44,088 nucleotides of DNA from an uncultured Blautia sp. Lineage in GTDB: Bacteria > Bacillota > Clostridia > Lachnospirales > Lachnospiraceae. This document shows, piece by piece, positions 1 to 6,541 of the stretch. The stretch covers positions 1 through 44,088 of the forward strand of contig CABSEJ010000008.1 in the NCBI GenBank assembly GCA_902476765.1. The letters run 5' to 3'. A program made the position numbers and the translations under genes. How positions within the stretch are numbered: the stretch's first letter is position 1; every line of letters starts with the position of its first letter. The notes beneath the pieces are model-generated. The model saw nothing but the letters and a program-made list of their open reading frames with translations, had not been told where the DNA came from and ran no database searches.

Positions 1-405
1 GCCTTTTGGTCCAAGGACACGTCCTAAACGACCAACAACGCCCATCATATCCGGTGTTGCAACTACAACGTCAAAGTCTAACCATCCTTCGTTCTGAATC
101 TTTGGAATAAGTTCCTCAGCTCCTACGAAGTCTGCACCTGCAGCCTGAGCCTCATCAGCTTTTGCATTCTTTGCAAATACTAAAACACGAACAGTCTTTC
201 CAGTTCCGTGAGGCAGTACAACTGCACCACGAATCTGCTGCTCTGCATGACGTCCGTCACATCCTGTTCTGATATGAGCTTCGATTGTCTCGTCAAATTT
301 TGCTACGGCTGTTTTCTTTACTAAAGAAATAGCCTCCTCTGGGTCGTATAAATTTGCACGGTTAACTGCTTTCGCAGCCTCTGCGTATTTTTTTCCGCGT
401 TTCAT
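1..405 (-). CDS. rplA: Ribosomal protein L1, N-terminal 135 codons (runs off window)
   Basis: Large-subunit ribosomal protein L1, which binds 23S rRNA at the L1 stalk and commonly represses its own operon. The minus-strand frame opens with ATG at 405, preceded by a strong AGGAGG at about 413-418, and stays open to base 1, so the 3' part lies outside the window. The protein begins MKRGKKYAEAAKAVNR and contains the L1 signature region IRGAVVLPHGTGKTVRVLVF. It is the last gene seen of rpmG-secE-nusG-rplK-rplA. A 30-bp hairpin sequence identical to one before rplK lies just upstream and is a candidate L1 binding site. The family call is certain; only the length is unknown. Confidence 0.97.
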   Translation of the reverse strand, partial: MKRGKKYAEAAKAVNRANLYDPEEAISLVKKTAVAKFDETIEAHIRTGCDGRHAEQQIRGAVVLPHGTGKTVRVLVFAKNAKADEAQAAGADFVGAEELIPKIQNEGWLDFDVVVATPDMMGVVGRLGRVLGPKG

Positions 406-418
406 ATAAATAACCTCC

Positions 419-448
419 TGTGGTAATTGCGGGAATCTCCCTCCCACG
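419..448 (-). promoter_or_regulatory. Putative L1 autoregulatory hairpin before rplA
   Basis: On the minus strand this 30-nt stretch starts CGUGGGAGGGAGAU and ends AAUUACCACA. It can fold with an outer GUGG/CCAC stem, an asymmetric internal loop (GA against GCAAUUA) and an inner GGGA/UCCC stem. The GUGGGAG...AAUACCAC layout resembles the L1-binding region of 23S rRNA (helices 76-77), as known L1 mRNA operators do. It ends directly next to the rplA ribosome binding site, where L1 binding would block initiation. It is identical to 930-959. The repeat is seen directly; the L1-binding role is inferred. Confidence 0.7.
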
Positions 449-485
449 TTTGTTTCGTTATCGGTTTCACTAAATGTTCAATGCC

Positions 486-911
486 TTATTCTTCTACAGT
501 GATGCCCATGCTTCTTGCTGTACCGGCGATCATGCTCATAGCAGCCTCTAAGTTTGCTGCGTTTAAGTCCGGCATCTTCATCTCTGCGATTTCCTGAATC
601 TTAGCCTTGGAAATGGTAGCTACTTTATTCTTGTTTGGAACGCCTGAACCAGATTTAATGTTGCAAGCTTTCTTTAATAAAACTGCAGCCGGCGGAGTCT
701 TTGTGATGAAGCTGAAGCTTCTGTCCGCATAAACTGTGATAACAACAGGGATGATTAAGTCTCCCTTATCTGCTGTTCTTGCGTTAAATTCCTTTGTAAA
801 CTGAACGATGTTTACACCATGCTGACCTAAAGCAGGTCCAACCGGTGGAGCTGGTGTAGCCTTTCCAGCAGGAATCTGTAATTTAATATAACCTGTAACT
901 TTCTTTGCCAT
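486..911 (-). CDS. rplK: Ribosomal protein L11
   Basis: Ribosomal protein L11, part of the GTPase-associated centre of the 50S subunit. The protein starts MAKKVTGYIKLQIPAGKATP and keeps the family blocks PAPPVGPALGQHGVN and FITKTPPAAVLLKKA; at 141 aa it is full length. I chose the ATG at 911 because an AGGAGGTG lies about 8 nt upstream (917-925); the upstream in-frame ATG at 920 would overlap that site. It lies between nusG and rplA in the usual operon order. A candidate L1 site (930-959) sits just before its ribosome binding site. Confidence 0.98.
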   Translation of the reverse strand: MAKKVTGYIKLQIPAGKATPAPPVGPALGQHGVNIVQFTKEFNARTADKGDLIIPVVITVYADRSFSFITKTPPAAVLLKKACNIKSGSGVPNKNKVATISKAKIQEIAEMKMPDLNAANLEAAMSMIAGTARSMGITVEE

Positions 912-929
912 TTTCGGCACCTCCTATAA

Positions 930-959
930 TGTGGTAATTGCGGGAATCTCCCTCCCACG
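930..959 (-). promoter_or_regulatory. Putative L1 autoregulatory hairpin before rplK
   Basis: An exact copy of the 30-nt sequence at 419-448, placed the same way immediately upstream of the rplK Shine-Dalgarno sequence. It folds as outer GUGG/CCAC plus inner GGGA/UCCC with an asymmetric 3' loop, resembling the L1 site of 23S rRNA. In many bacteria the L1 operator precedes rplK, so this copy is in the canonical place and the one before rplA is the extra copy. The function is inferred from shape and context. Confidence 0.72.
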
Positions 960-1004
960 AGCCATGTGGCACTATGGCCCTTTCTTCCTGTTACTGATTC
1001 GTCT

Positions 1005-1526
1005 TTATGAAAGACTTTTTACTTCTGCGAAACTTATTTCTACCGGCGTTTCGCGGCCGAACAACTCAACATTGATTGTCACAATCTGCTTAGCCTCATT
1101 GATATTCTGGACAACGCCCACAGTATCCTTCCAGACACCGCCTGTAACAACCACACTATCGCCTACGCCGAAGTCAAGCTCTACATCCCTTATGGAAGCG
1201 ATACCCAGGGCATCAATCTCCCTTTCGGTAAGGGGAACCGGCTTCGAACCGGGACCTACGAATCCTGTGACGCCTCTGGTATTTCTTACTACATACCAGG
1301 TGTCATCATTCATCACCATATGGATTAAAACGTAACCCGGGAACATTTTTCTCTGAACCTGCTTTTTCTCGCCGTTCTTCAGTTCCACAACATCCTCCAT
1401 AGGTACACGGACTTCTAAAATCTGGTCCTCCAGGTGCCTGTTCTCTATTGTCTTATCAATGTTGGCTTTTACCTTGTTCTCATACCCGGAATAAGTATGA
1501 ACAACATACCAATTTGCTTCTGACAT
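1005..1526 (-). CDS. nusG: Transcription termination/antitermination factor NusG
   Basis: NusG, an RNA-polymerase-binding factor affecting pausing, termination and transcription-translation coupling. The 173-aa protein starts MSEANWYVVHTYSGYENKVK (NGN domain), contains FPGYVLIHMVMNDDTWYVVR and GVTGFVGPGSKPVPL, and ends with a KOW domain (DFGVGDSVVVTGGVWKDTVG). The ATG at 1526 has AAGGTG about 6 nt upstream; an in-frame GTG nine bases earlier lies inside that site, so I did not use it. The start is 16 bases after the secE stop codon, which fits co-transcription with secE. Confidence 0.97.
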   Translation of the reverse strand: MSEANWYVVHTYSGYENKVKANIDKTIENRHLEDQILEVRVPMEDVVELKNGEKKQVQRKMFPGYVLIHMVMNDDTWYVVRNTRGVTGFVGPGSKPVPLTEREIDALGIASIRDVELDFGVGDSVVVTGGVWKDTVGVVQNINEAKQIVTINVELFGRETPVEISFAEVKSLS

Positions 1527-1542
1527 TCTAATCACCTTGTCC

Positions 1543-1746
1543 TTACTTAATAATTAAGTTAAGCAGCTGCAGCACTCCGCTGTCAATGACTGAGATAATC
1601 ACGCCTAAAATAGCCGTAATCAAAACCACTGCAACGGTCTGTTTTACCAGAGTCTGCTTGTCAGGCCAGATTACTTTTTTGAACTCAGCCTGAAGTCCTT
1701 TTGTCCAACTGGCTTTTGGAGCTTTCCGTTTTTTTTCTGCATCCAT
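1543..1746 (-). CDS. secE: Preprotein translocase subunit SecE
   Basis: Small single-span subunit of the SecYEG channel. The 67-aa protein has a basic N-terminus (MDAEKKRKAPKASWTKGLQ), the conserved amphipathic helix block EFKKVIWPDKQTLVKQT, and one membrane helix (VAVVLITAILGVIISVIDSG). The length is typical of Gram-positive SecE. It sits between rpmG and nusG, the standard order in Firmicutes. Confidence 0.97.
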   Translation of the reverse strand: MDAEKKRKAPKASWTKGLQAEFKKVIWPDKQTLVKQTVAVVLITAILGVIISVIDSGVLQLLNLIIK

Positions 1747-1768
1747 AAATTCACCCTCTTAAACCTGA

Positions 1769-1918
1769 TTACTTGGTTTCTTTGTGTAATGTATGAGTTC
1801 TGCAGAACTTACAATACTTCTTTGTCTCCATACGCTCCGGATGATTCTTTTTCTCTTTTGTTGTGTTGTAATTACGCTGTTTGCATTCCGTACATGCCAA
1901 TGTAATTCTTACGCGCAC
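1769..1918 (-). CDS. rpmG: Ribosomal protein L33 (GTG start)
   Basis: A 49-aa ribosomal protein read from the minus strand. It begins (M)RVRITLACTECKQRNYNT and ends RTHTLHKETK. Two CxxC pairs (C9/C12 and C36/C39) are kept, so this is the zinc-binding C+ paralogue. No ATG is available at the family's usual N-terminus. The frame starts at GTG 1916-1918, with GGAGG about 9 nt upstream. It is the first gene seen of the rpmG-secE-nusG-rplK-rplA run. Confidence 0.95.
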   Translation of the reverse strand: MRVRITLACTECKQRNYNTTKEKKNHPERMETKKYCKFCRTHTLHKETK

Positions 1919-1949
1919 GACTTCTCCACCTCCATGTGTCTTTTATCGC

Positions 1950-1971
1950 CGGCAGCTTCACAGTGCTGCCG
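1950..1971 (-). other. Hairpin in the rpmG 5' region
   Basis: Perfect 7-bp inverted repeat CGGCAGC/GCTGCCG with an 8-nt loop, about 32 bases upstream of the rpmG start. There is no U-tract after it in the rpmG direction, so it is more likely leader structure than a terminator. No convincing promoter was found between 1972 and 2061, although one is expected there. Function unknown. Confidence 0.4.
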
Positions 1972-2061
1972 TTATGCAACGTCTTGTTACCGCAACAAAG
2001 ACCTCTTCTTCGTGGTTCTCCCGGCAGTTGTCTGCCCAGCCTAAGCTGTAAAATTAGGCAC

Positions 2062-2118
2062 AAAAAAAAGACCTACTTCCACTGTCGCCGTTCCAGCGTA
2101 CCACAGAAGCAGGTCTTT
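2062..2118 (-). terminator. Rho-independent terminator after the Rrf2-family gene
   Basis: Minus-strand hairpin made of AAAGACCTGCTTC (2106-2118) and GAAGTAGGTCTTT (2067-2079), 12 of 13 positions paired, followed by a run of eight U. It begins one base after the stop codon of the regulator at 2120-2533 and separates it from the rpmG operon. Confidence 0.85.
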
Positions 2119-2119
2119 G

Positions 2120-2533
2120 TCAAGTTTTTTCTTCCCATTCAAGCAGGTCCGCCAGCGTTACCTGGTCTACCACATCGTTTATAGCCTGATTTAGTTTTCC
2201 CCAAAGTATTCTGGAGGCACAGCCTTTTTCCCTCGGGCAAAGCCCTGTTTCGGTAATGCACTCTACAGGGGCAAGGCTGCCTTCTGTCAGTCTGAGAATC
2301 ATTCCTACCGTATAGTCCCGGGGCTCTCTTTGCAGCACATAGCCTCCCTGTGGGCCTCTGATGCTCCGCACATATCCTGCCCTATTTAATATAGAAATAA
2401 TCTGTTCCAGATATTTCTCGGAAATTTCCTGTCTCCGGGCCACATCCTTGAGGCGAATAGGATTCCCCGAATGGTTGGAAGCCAGGTCTAACATCAATCT
2501 CAGGGCATACCTTCCTTTTGTAGATATCTTCAT
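2120..2533 (-). CDS. Rrf2-family regulator (CymR/IscR-like) with three cysteines
   Basis: A 137-aa winged-helix regulator starting MKISTKGRYALRLMLDLASN. The wing block SIRGPQGGYVLQREP is typical of Rrf2 proteins. Cysteines C92, C99 and C105 have nearly the same spacing as the [2Fe-2S] ligands of IscR, so a redox- or cluster-sensing role is possible. The surrounding cysteine/homocysteine genes instead suggest a CymR-like role; in Bacillus subtilis CymR acts together with CysK, and a cysK gene lies 2.4 kb upstream here. It has its own promoter (2556-2584) and terminator (2062-2118). The family call is firm; the effector is not known. Confidence 0.9.
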   Translation of the reverse strand: MKISTKGRYALRLMLDLASNHSGNPIRLKDVARRQEISEKYLEQIISILNRAGYVRSIRGPQGGYVLQREPRDYTVGMILRLTEGSLAPVECITETGLCPREKGCASRILWGKLNQAINDVVDQVTLADLLEWEEKT

Positions 2534-2555
2534 TTGAATACCTCCGTTCCCTATG

Positions 2556-2584
2556 ATTATACCTACAATGGAAGCTTATTTCAA
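2556..2584 (-). promoter_or_regulatory. Sigma-A promoter of the Rrf2-family gene
   Basis: TTGAAA (2579-2584) and TATAAT (2556-2561) with a 17-nt spacer on the minus strand. The -35 box overlaps the last codon and stop of the upstream sulfhydrylase gene. The start codon at 2533 follows an ACGGAGG site. Confidence 0.8.
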
Positions 2585-3900
2585 GACGAGAATCCCCCTT
2601 CTAAATCTTCCAGAATGTCTTCTATATTTTCCAGCCCGATGGATAAACGGATGGTATTGGGCTTAATGCCCTGTTCCTGAAGCTCCTGAGCCGTGCATTG
2701 GCTGTGGGTAGTGGTAGCCGGATGGATAACCAGAGATTTGGCATCCGCCACATTAGCCAGCAAAGAAAACAGCTCCAGGCTGTCAATAAAGTCTCTGGCT
2801 CTTTCTTCGTCTCCTTTGATTTCAAAGGTAAATATCGAACCTCCACCTTTTGGAAAATATTTTGCGTATAATTCCTGTTGTCCCGGCTCCGTGGATACTG
2901 CCGGATGGTGTACTGCTTCCACCTGGGGATGATTTTTCAGATAATCCACAACCTTTAAAGCATTCTCCACATGGCGCTCCACCCGAAGTGACAATGTTTC
3001 CAGTCCCTGCAGCAGCTGGAAGGCATGGAAGGGTGAAATAGCTGCTCCCGTATCCCGCAGAAGTGTAGCTCTTATTTTTGTTACAAAGGCAGCCGGGCCG
3101 GCAGCCTTAGTAAAGCTGACGCCGTGGTAGCTGGGATTGGGAAGAGTAAGAGACGGAAATTTTCCTGAAGCTTCCCAGTCAAATTTGCCGCTGTCTACAA
3201 TAACGCCGCCTAATGTCGTTCCATGGCCACCGATAAATTTGGTAGCAGAATGAACCACAATATCTGCCCCATATGAAATGGGCTGTATCAAATATGGGGT
3301 TCCAAAAGTATTATCTACCACAAGGGGAATTTTATGTTTATGAGCAATAGCTGCCAAGGCTTCTATATCCGCCACCTGAGAATTGGGATTTCCCAAAGTT
3401 TCTGCAAAAATGGCCTTTGTGTTTTCCTTTATAGCTGCCTCCACCTGCTGCAAGTCAAAAATATCGGCGAAAGTAGTTTGGATTCCATACTGAGGCAGAG
3501 TGTGGGCCAGAAGATTATAAGTGCCTCCGTATATATTCTTTGCCGCCAAAATATGTTCTCCCGCCTGAGCCAGATTCTGAAAGGCATAGGTGATAGCCGC
3601 TGCTCCAGAAGCCACCGCCAAAGCTGCGCAGCCTCCCTCCAGTGCTGCCATTCGTTTTTCAAAAACTTCCTGGGTAGGGTTGGTCAGCCTTCCATATATA
3701 TTTCCCTCCTCTGAAAGGTCGAATCTGTCCGCAGCCTCCCGGCAGTCCTGAAACACATAGGAAGTGGTCTGGTATATAGGAACGGCTCTGGCCCCAGTGG
3801 CTAAATCCGGCTGCTCCTGCCCCACATGAAGCTGCATGGTCTCAAATCGAAAGTTTCTTCCTGTCTTTCTTTTTTCTTCTATTTCTCTGATATGCTCCAT
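2581..3900 (-). CDS. O-acetylhomoserine sulfhydrylase (PLP enzyme)
   Basis: Cys/Met metabolism PLP-dependent enzyme that makes homocysteine from O-acetylhomoserine and sulfide. The 439-aa protein has FETMQLHVGQEQPDLATGAR near the N-terminus, typical of this branch, and the PLP-lysine motif SATKFIGGHGTTLGG with K221. The length fits O-acetylhomoserine sulfhydrylase rather than the shorter cystathionine enzymes. The ATG at 3900 has AAGGAGG about 8 nt upstream. It has its own promoter (3958-3986) and lies between the LysR gene and the Rrf2 regulator, fitting a sulfur-assimilation cluster. Confidence 0.92.
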   Translation of the reverse strand: MEHIREIEEKRKTGRNFRFETMQLHVGQEQPDLATGARAVPIYQTTSYVFQDCREAADRFDLSEEGNIYGRLTNPTQEVFEKRMAALEGGCAALAVASGAAAITYAFQNLAQAGEHILAAKNIYGGTYNLLAHTLPQYGIQTTFADIFDLQQVEAAIKENTKAIFAETLGNPNSQVADIEALAAIAHKHKIPLVVDNTFGTPYLIQPISYGADIVVHSATKFIGGHGTTLGGVIVDSGKFDWEASGKFPSLTLPNPSYHGVSFTKAAGPAAFVTKIRATLLRDTGAAISPFHAFQLLQGLETLSLRVERHVENALKVVDYLKNHPQVEAVHHPAVSTEPGQQELYAKYFPKGGGSIFTFEIKGDEERARDFIDSLELFSLLANVADAKSLVIHPATTTHSQCTAQELQEQGIKPNTIRLSIGLENIEDILEDLEGGFSS

Positions 3901-3957
3901 GGTACGCCCTCCTTGCTCTAATTTAAATATTCAGTATTCCTATCAATTTACAAGGTT

Positions 3958-3986
3958 ATTATAGCCAGGAAGTTCTTACCTGTCTA
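3958..3986 (-). promoter_or_regulatory. Sigma-A promoter of the sulfhydrylase gene
   Basis: TAGACA (3981-3986) and TATAAT (3958-3963) with a 17-nt spacer on the minus strand, about 58 bases upstream of the start codon at 3900. The -35 box matches the consensus at five of six positions and the -10 box is perfect. Confidence 0.78.
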
Positions 3987-3991
3987 ATATG

Positions 3992-4033
3992 AAAAAGAAA
4001 CAGCCAGCTATAGGAATTCCCTATAACTGACTG
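3992..4033 (-). terminator. Terminator of the cysK-LysR operon
   Basis: Minus-strand inverted repeat spanning 4001-4033: CAGTCAGTTATAGG pairs with CCTATAGCTGGCTG, with two mismatches or wobbles. It is followed by UUUCUUUUU (3992-4000). The 5' arm contains the last codons and the stop codon of the LysR gene. Confidence 0.8.
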
Positions 4034-4929
4034 TCCATTATTTTCTTCATCTCTTCTATGTATTTCTCCCCCAAAGGAGTGAGATTCATCCCTTTCCGCT
4101 TCACATAACCGATGCTCATCTCTTCCTGGCTGTCTAAAGGCACTGCCTTATACTGGCTTCCATTCAATTCCTGGGAAATAATTCCGGAACAAAGGGTATA
4201 GCCGTTAAGTCCTACCATCAGGTTCAGCATAGTGGCCCTGTCATTGGCACGGATAACCCTTTTATAATCAAAAGTGCTTAGCATTTCCTCTGCCAGATAA
4301 AAAGACGCATTTGCTCCCTGATCAAACATCAGGCAGGGATAGTTTCTCAGCTCCTCCAAACTGATTTTCTCCCTGTGGGCCAAGGGATGGTTTCTGCTTA
4401 AATACACATAAATGCTGCAGAGAAAAAGAGGGTAAAATTCCAGATTATTTTCTCTGATAAGCTTTCCCAGCACCTGACGGTTAAAGTTATTTTCATACAA
4501 AATCCCCAGTTCACTTTTAAAGCTGCGCACATCAGAGAGAACCTCGCTGGTTCTGGTCTCGTAAATAGCAAATTCGTAGGCATCCATACCGTATTTCTTC
4601 ACCAGCTCCACAAACGCTTTTACCGCAAAAGAGTAGTGCTGGGCGGAAACACCGAATTTTTCCTTTGTGCCTGTTCTTTTAATAAATCGGCTTTCTATCA
4701 AGTCGTACTGGTCTATTACCTGCCGGGCATAGCCCAAAAATTCTTCCCCTTCCGGAGTAAGGCTGACGCCTCTGCTGCCTCTCCTGAAAATTTCCATTCC
4801 CAGCTCTTTTTCCAAGTCCCTGACTGCCGCCGAAAGGCTGGGCTGGGCCAAAAACAAGGCTTTGGCAGCCTCGTTAATGGACCCCATATCGGCAATCACT
4901 GTGATGTACTTCAACTGTACGAGAGTCAT
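4021..4929 (-). CDS. LysR-family transcriptional regulator (sulfur-metabolism context)
   Basis: A 302-aa LysR-type regulator. The N-terminal winged helix reads MTLVQLKYITVIADMGSINE and AKALFLAQPSLSAAVRDLEK, followed by the linker helix and a periplasmic-binding-like effector domain that ends at the stop. The start lies 15 bases after the cysK stop codon, so it is probably transcribed with cysK from the promoter at 5973-6001. By analogy with CysL/CysB-type regulators it may control cysteine synthesis in response to O-acetylserine or N-acetylserine, but the ligand cannot be read from sequence. Confidence 0.9.
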   Translation of the reverse strand: MTLVQLKYITVIADMGSINEAAKALFLAQPSLSAAVRDLEKELGMEIFRRGSRGVSLTPEGEEFLGYARQVIDQYDLIESRFIKRTGTKEKFGVSAQHYSFAVKAFVELVKKYGMDAYEFAIYETRTSEVLSDVRSFKSELGILYENNFNRQVLGKLIRENNLEFYPLFLCSIYVYLSRNHPLAHREKISLEELRNYPCLMFDQGANASFYLAEEMLSTFDYKRVIRANDRATMLNLMVGLNGYTLCSGIISQELNGSQYKAVPLDSQEEMSIGYVKRKGMNLTPLGEKYIEEMKKIMDSQL

Positions 4930-4944
4930 AAGCCCGGTAACCTC

Positions 4945-5877
4945 TTAGTTTATAAACAATGGTGTGGAATAATAACGGTCTCCGCTGTCCGGCAGCAGAG
5001 CCACTATGGTCTTTCCTGTATTTTCCTCACGTTTCGCCAGTTCTATGGCAGCATGAAGGGCAGCGCCGGAAGAAATTCCCGTAAGAATACCCTCCTCCCT
5101 TGTAAGGCGTCTGGAGGCTTCAAAGGCTTCCTCATCCTCCACAGCCACAATCTCATCATATACCCTGGTATTTAAAATAGAAGGAACAAATCCTGCGCCG
5201 ATTCCCTGAATCTTATGAGGGCCGGCCTGTCCCTTAGAAAGCATGGGAGATGCGGCAGGCTCCACTGCTACTACCTGAATGTTCTCATTCTGGGATTTCA
5301 GATATTCTCCTGTTCCGGTAATGGTTCCTCCTGTTCCCACACTTGCCACGAAAATATCCACCTTTCCGTCTGTATCTCTCCAGATTTCCGGTCCTGTAGT
5401 TTCCCGGTGTGCCCTGGCATTGGCCTCATTATCAAACTGGCCGGGAATAAAGCTGCCTTCTATTTCTTCTGCCAGTTCTTTCGCTTTCTCAATAGCTCCT
5501 GCCATGCCCCTGGCTCCTTCTGTCAGCACTACCTGTGCACCGTAGGCCTTCAGAATATTTCTTCTTTCCACACTCATGGTTTCCGGCATAGTCAAAATCA
5601 TTTTATATCCTCTGGCCGCCGCAATGGCTGCCAGTCCGATTCCCGTATTGCCGGAGGTCGGTTCTATAATAGTGGCACCTGGTTTCAGAAGGCCTTTTTC
5701 CTCCGCATCCGCCAGCATATACTTTGCAGCCCTGTCCTTCACGCTGCCGGCCGGGTTCAGATATTCTAGTTTCACCAGCACCCTGGCTTTCAGATTCTCT
5801 GCTGCTTCTATGTTCCCCACTTCAACCATAGGGGTATTTCCGATTAAATCCCATGTACTTTTAAACACATTCGCCAT
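4945..5877 (-). CDS. cysK: Cysteine synthase A (O-acetylserine sulfhydrylase)
   Basis: PLP enzyme that makes L-cysteine from O-acetylserine and sulfide. The 310-aa protein starts MANVFKSTWDLIGNTPMVEV and has the PLP lysine in NPAGSVKDRAA (K47), the substrate loop PTSGNTG (73-79) and the phosphate-binding GTGGTITGTG (181-190). I chose the ATG at 5877 because AAAGGAGGA precedes it and homologues start there; the frame extends 21 codons further upstream without a better site. It is first in an operon with the LysR regulator. A perfect-spacing sigma-A promoter lies upstream. Confidence 0.96.
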   Translation of the reverse strand: MANVFKSTWDLIGNTPMVEVGNIEAAENLKARVLVKLEYLNPAGSVKDRAAKYMLADAEEKGLLKPGATIIEPTSGNTGIGLAAIAAARGYKMILTMPETMSVERRNILKAYGAQVVLTEGARGMAGAIEKAKELAEEIEGSFIPGQFDNEANARAHRETTGPEIWRDTDGKVDIFVASVGTGGTITGTGEYLKSQNENIQVVAVEPAASPMLSKGQAGPHKIQGIGAGFVPSILNTRVYDEIVAVEDEEAFEASRRLTREEGILTGISSGAALHAAIELAKREENTGKTIVALLPDSGDRYYSTPLFIN

Positions 5878-5972
5878 ATCCTCGTCCTCCTTTAGCGAAC
5901 CTGCAGCCCTGAAACATGCAGCTGCTGTTCCCATATTCATTTCCTACTATTCCTGTATGAATTATATGTTGT

Positions 5973-6001
5973 ATCTTATCCCAGCATGAGGGTTTTGTCA
6001 A
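5973..6001 (-). promoter_or_regulatory. Sigma-A promoter of cysK-LysR
   Basis: TTGACA (5996-6001) and TAAGAT (5973-5978) with a 17-nt spacer on the minus strand, about 95 bases upstream of the cysK ATG. Downstream, the run TTCATACAGGAATAGTAGGAA is rich in short inverted pieces that could hold a regulator site, but I cannot match a known operator. Confidence 0.82.
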
Positions 6002-6124
6002 CTGATTTTTCGGCTGTACGCAATGTCCTTCAGGATAGTATCTTAATTATGTTTCTTTTTCTCTGTAAAAGCAATGGCTTTTTCTAAAAAGTTTTCGAAG
6101 ATTGAACTATTCAGCCACCTGGCG
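6002..6124. other. Non-coding stretch between cysK promoter and palindrome
   Basis: Part of the 388-base gene-free gap 5878-6265. Apart from the cysK promoter and leader on its left and the palindrome/terminator pair on its right, I see no gene, RNA or riboswitch signal here. In particular there is no T-box or S-box motif ahead of cysK. Confidence 0.5.
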
Positions 6125-6188
6125 GGGATTTTTATTTTGTTCTCTAGAAAATTCAAAGGAATTTCCTAGAGAACAAAATAAAAATCCC
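6125..6188. repeat. 64-bp near-perfect palindrome
   Basis: Arms GGGATTTTTATTTTGTTCTC... (6125-6147) and its exact complement (6166-6188) form 23 bp. After one mismatch, six further pairs (6149-6154 with 6159-6164) close an AAAG tetraloop. The right arm's ATCCC (6184-6188) can instead pair with GGGAT at 6220-6224, so this palindrome and the terminator hairpin at 6183-6225 exclude each other. It could be an extended terminator for either strand or the scar of a small mobile repeat. Confidence 0.75.
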
Positions 6189-6225
6189 GACTCCCCAAGG
6201 CTTCCGCCTCTCAGGAATCGGGATT
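6183..6225 (-). terminator. Terminator of the GH51 operon
   Basis: Minus-strand hairpin AATCCCGATTCC (6214-6225) with GGAGTCGGGATT (6183-6194), 11 of 12 pairs, followed by UUUAUUUUGUU from the neighbouring palindrome. It lies 40 bases after the stop codon of the small zinc-ribbon-like gene that ends the arabinofuranosidase operon. Confidence 0.78.
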
Positions 6226-6265
6226 CCAAATGTGCATTTTATCTATATGTTTTATGTAAACTTTT

Positions 6266-6541
6266 CTACCACAGCTTCTCCGGTCCCGGACAGTGATTCT
6301 TTTTCACTGCTGCCCGATACTCCACGAAGCAGCCGCAGACACGGCACAGGCCGTTCATCAGCTTACTGCATTGACGACAGAAGAGCAGCCGCTGTCTGTA
6401 CTGGTTCTCTTCTGTCTTTATGTCTTCATCCAGGCCATCTATATACTGGCGCATATTCCGCAGAAAATCTTCCTCCGCAATATCCTCCAGCAAACATTTC
6501 CTGCAAAAGCGCTGAGGATGTTCCTCCATGCTCTTACTCAT
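6266..6541 (-). CDS. Small cysteine-rich protein, DUF6171-like
   Basis: A 91-aa protein starting MSKSMEEHPQRFCRKCLLED, with CRKC, CRQC and CRVCGC clusters (eight cysteines including a late HC) that look like two zinc-binding knuckles. It resembles short Lachnospiraceae proteins grouped as DUF6171; I know of no defined function. Its ATG overlaps the stop codon of the preceding GH51 gene by one base (TAATG), with GGAGG upstream, so translation is probably coupled. No signal peptide or membrane helix is seen. Operon position hints at a link with the arabinosidase genes but does not prove one. Confidence 0.8.
   Translation of the reverse strand: MSKSMEEHPQRFCRKCLLEDIAEEDFLRNMRQYIDGLDEDIKTEENQYRQRLLFCRQCSKLMNGLCRVCGCFVEYRAAVKKNHCPGPEKLW

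Noticed and set aside
1919..2061. tRNA gene upstream of rpmG, as found in some Firmicute secE operons
   Set aside because: No cloverleaf or TTCGA-type arm could be built on either strand.
2095..2123. TTGACA-17-TACGCT promoter-like match on the minus strand
   Set aside because: It lies inside the terminator hairpin of the Rrf2 gene and the -10 box matches only three of six bases. The rpmG promoter remains unidentified.
5878..6124. T-box or S-box riboswitch before cysK
   Set aside because: Neither the T-box TGGNACCGCG-type sequence nor S-box core motifs are present; the leader from the predicted promoter is short.
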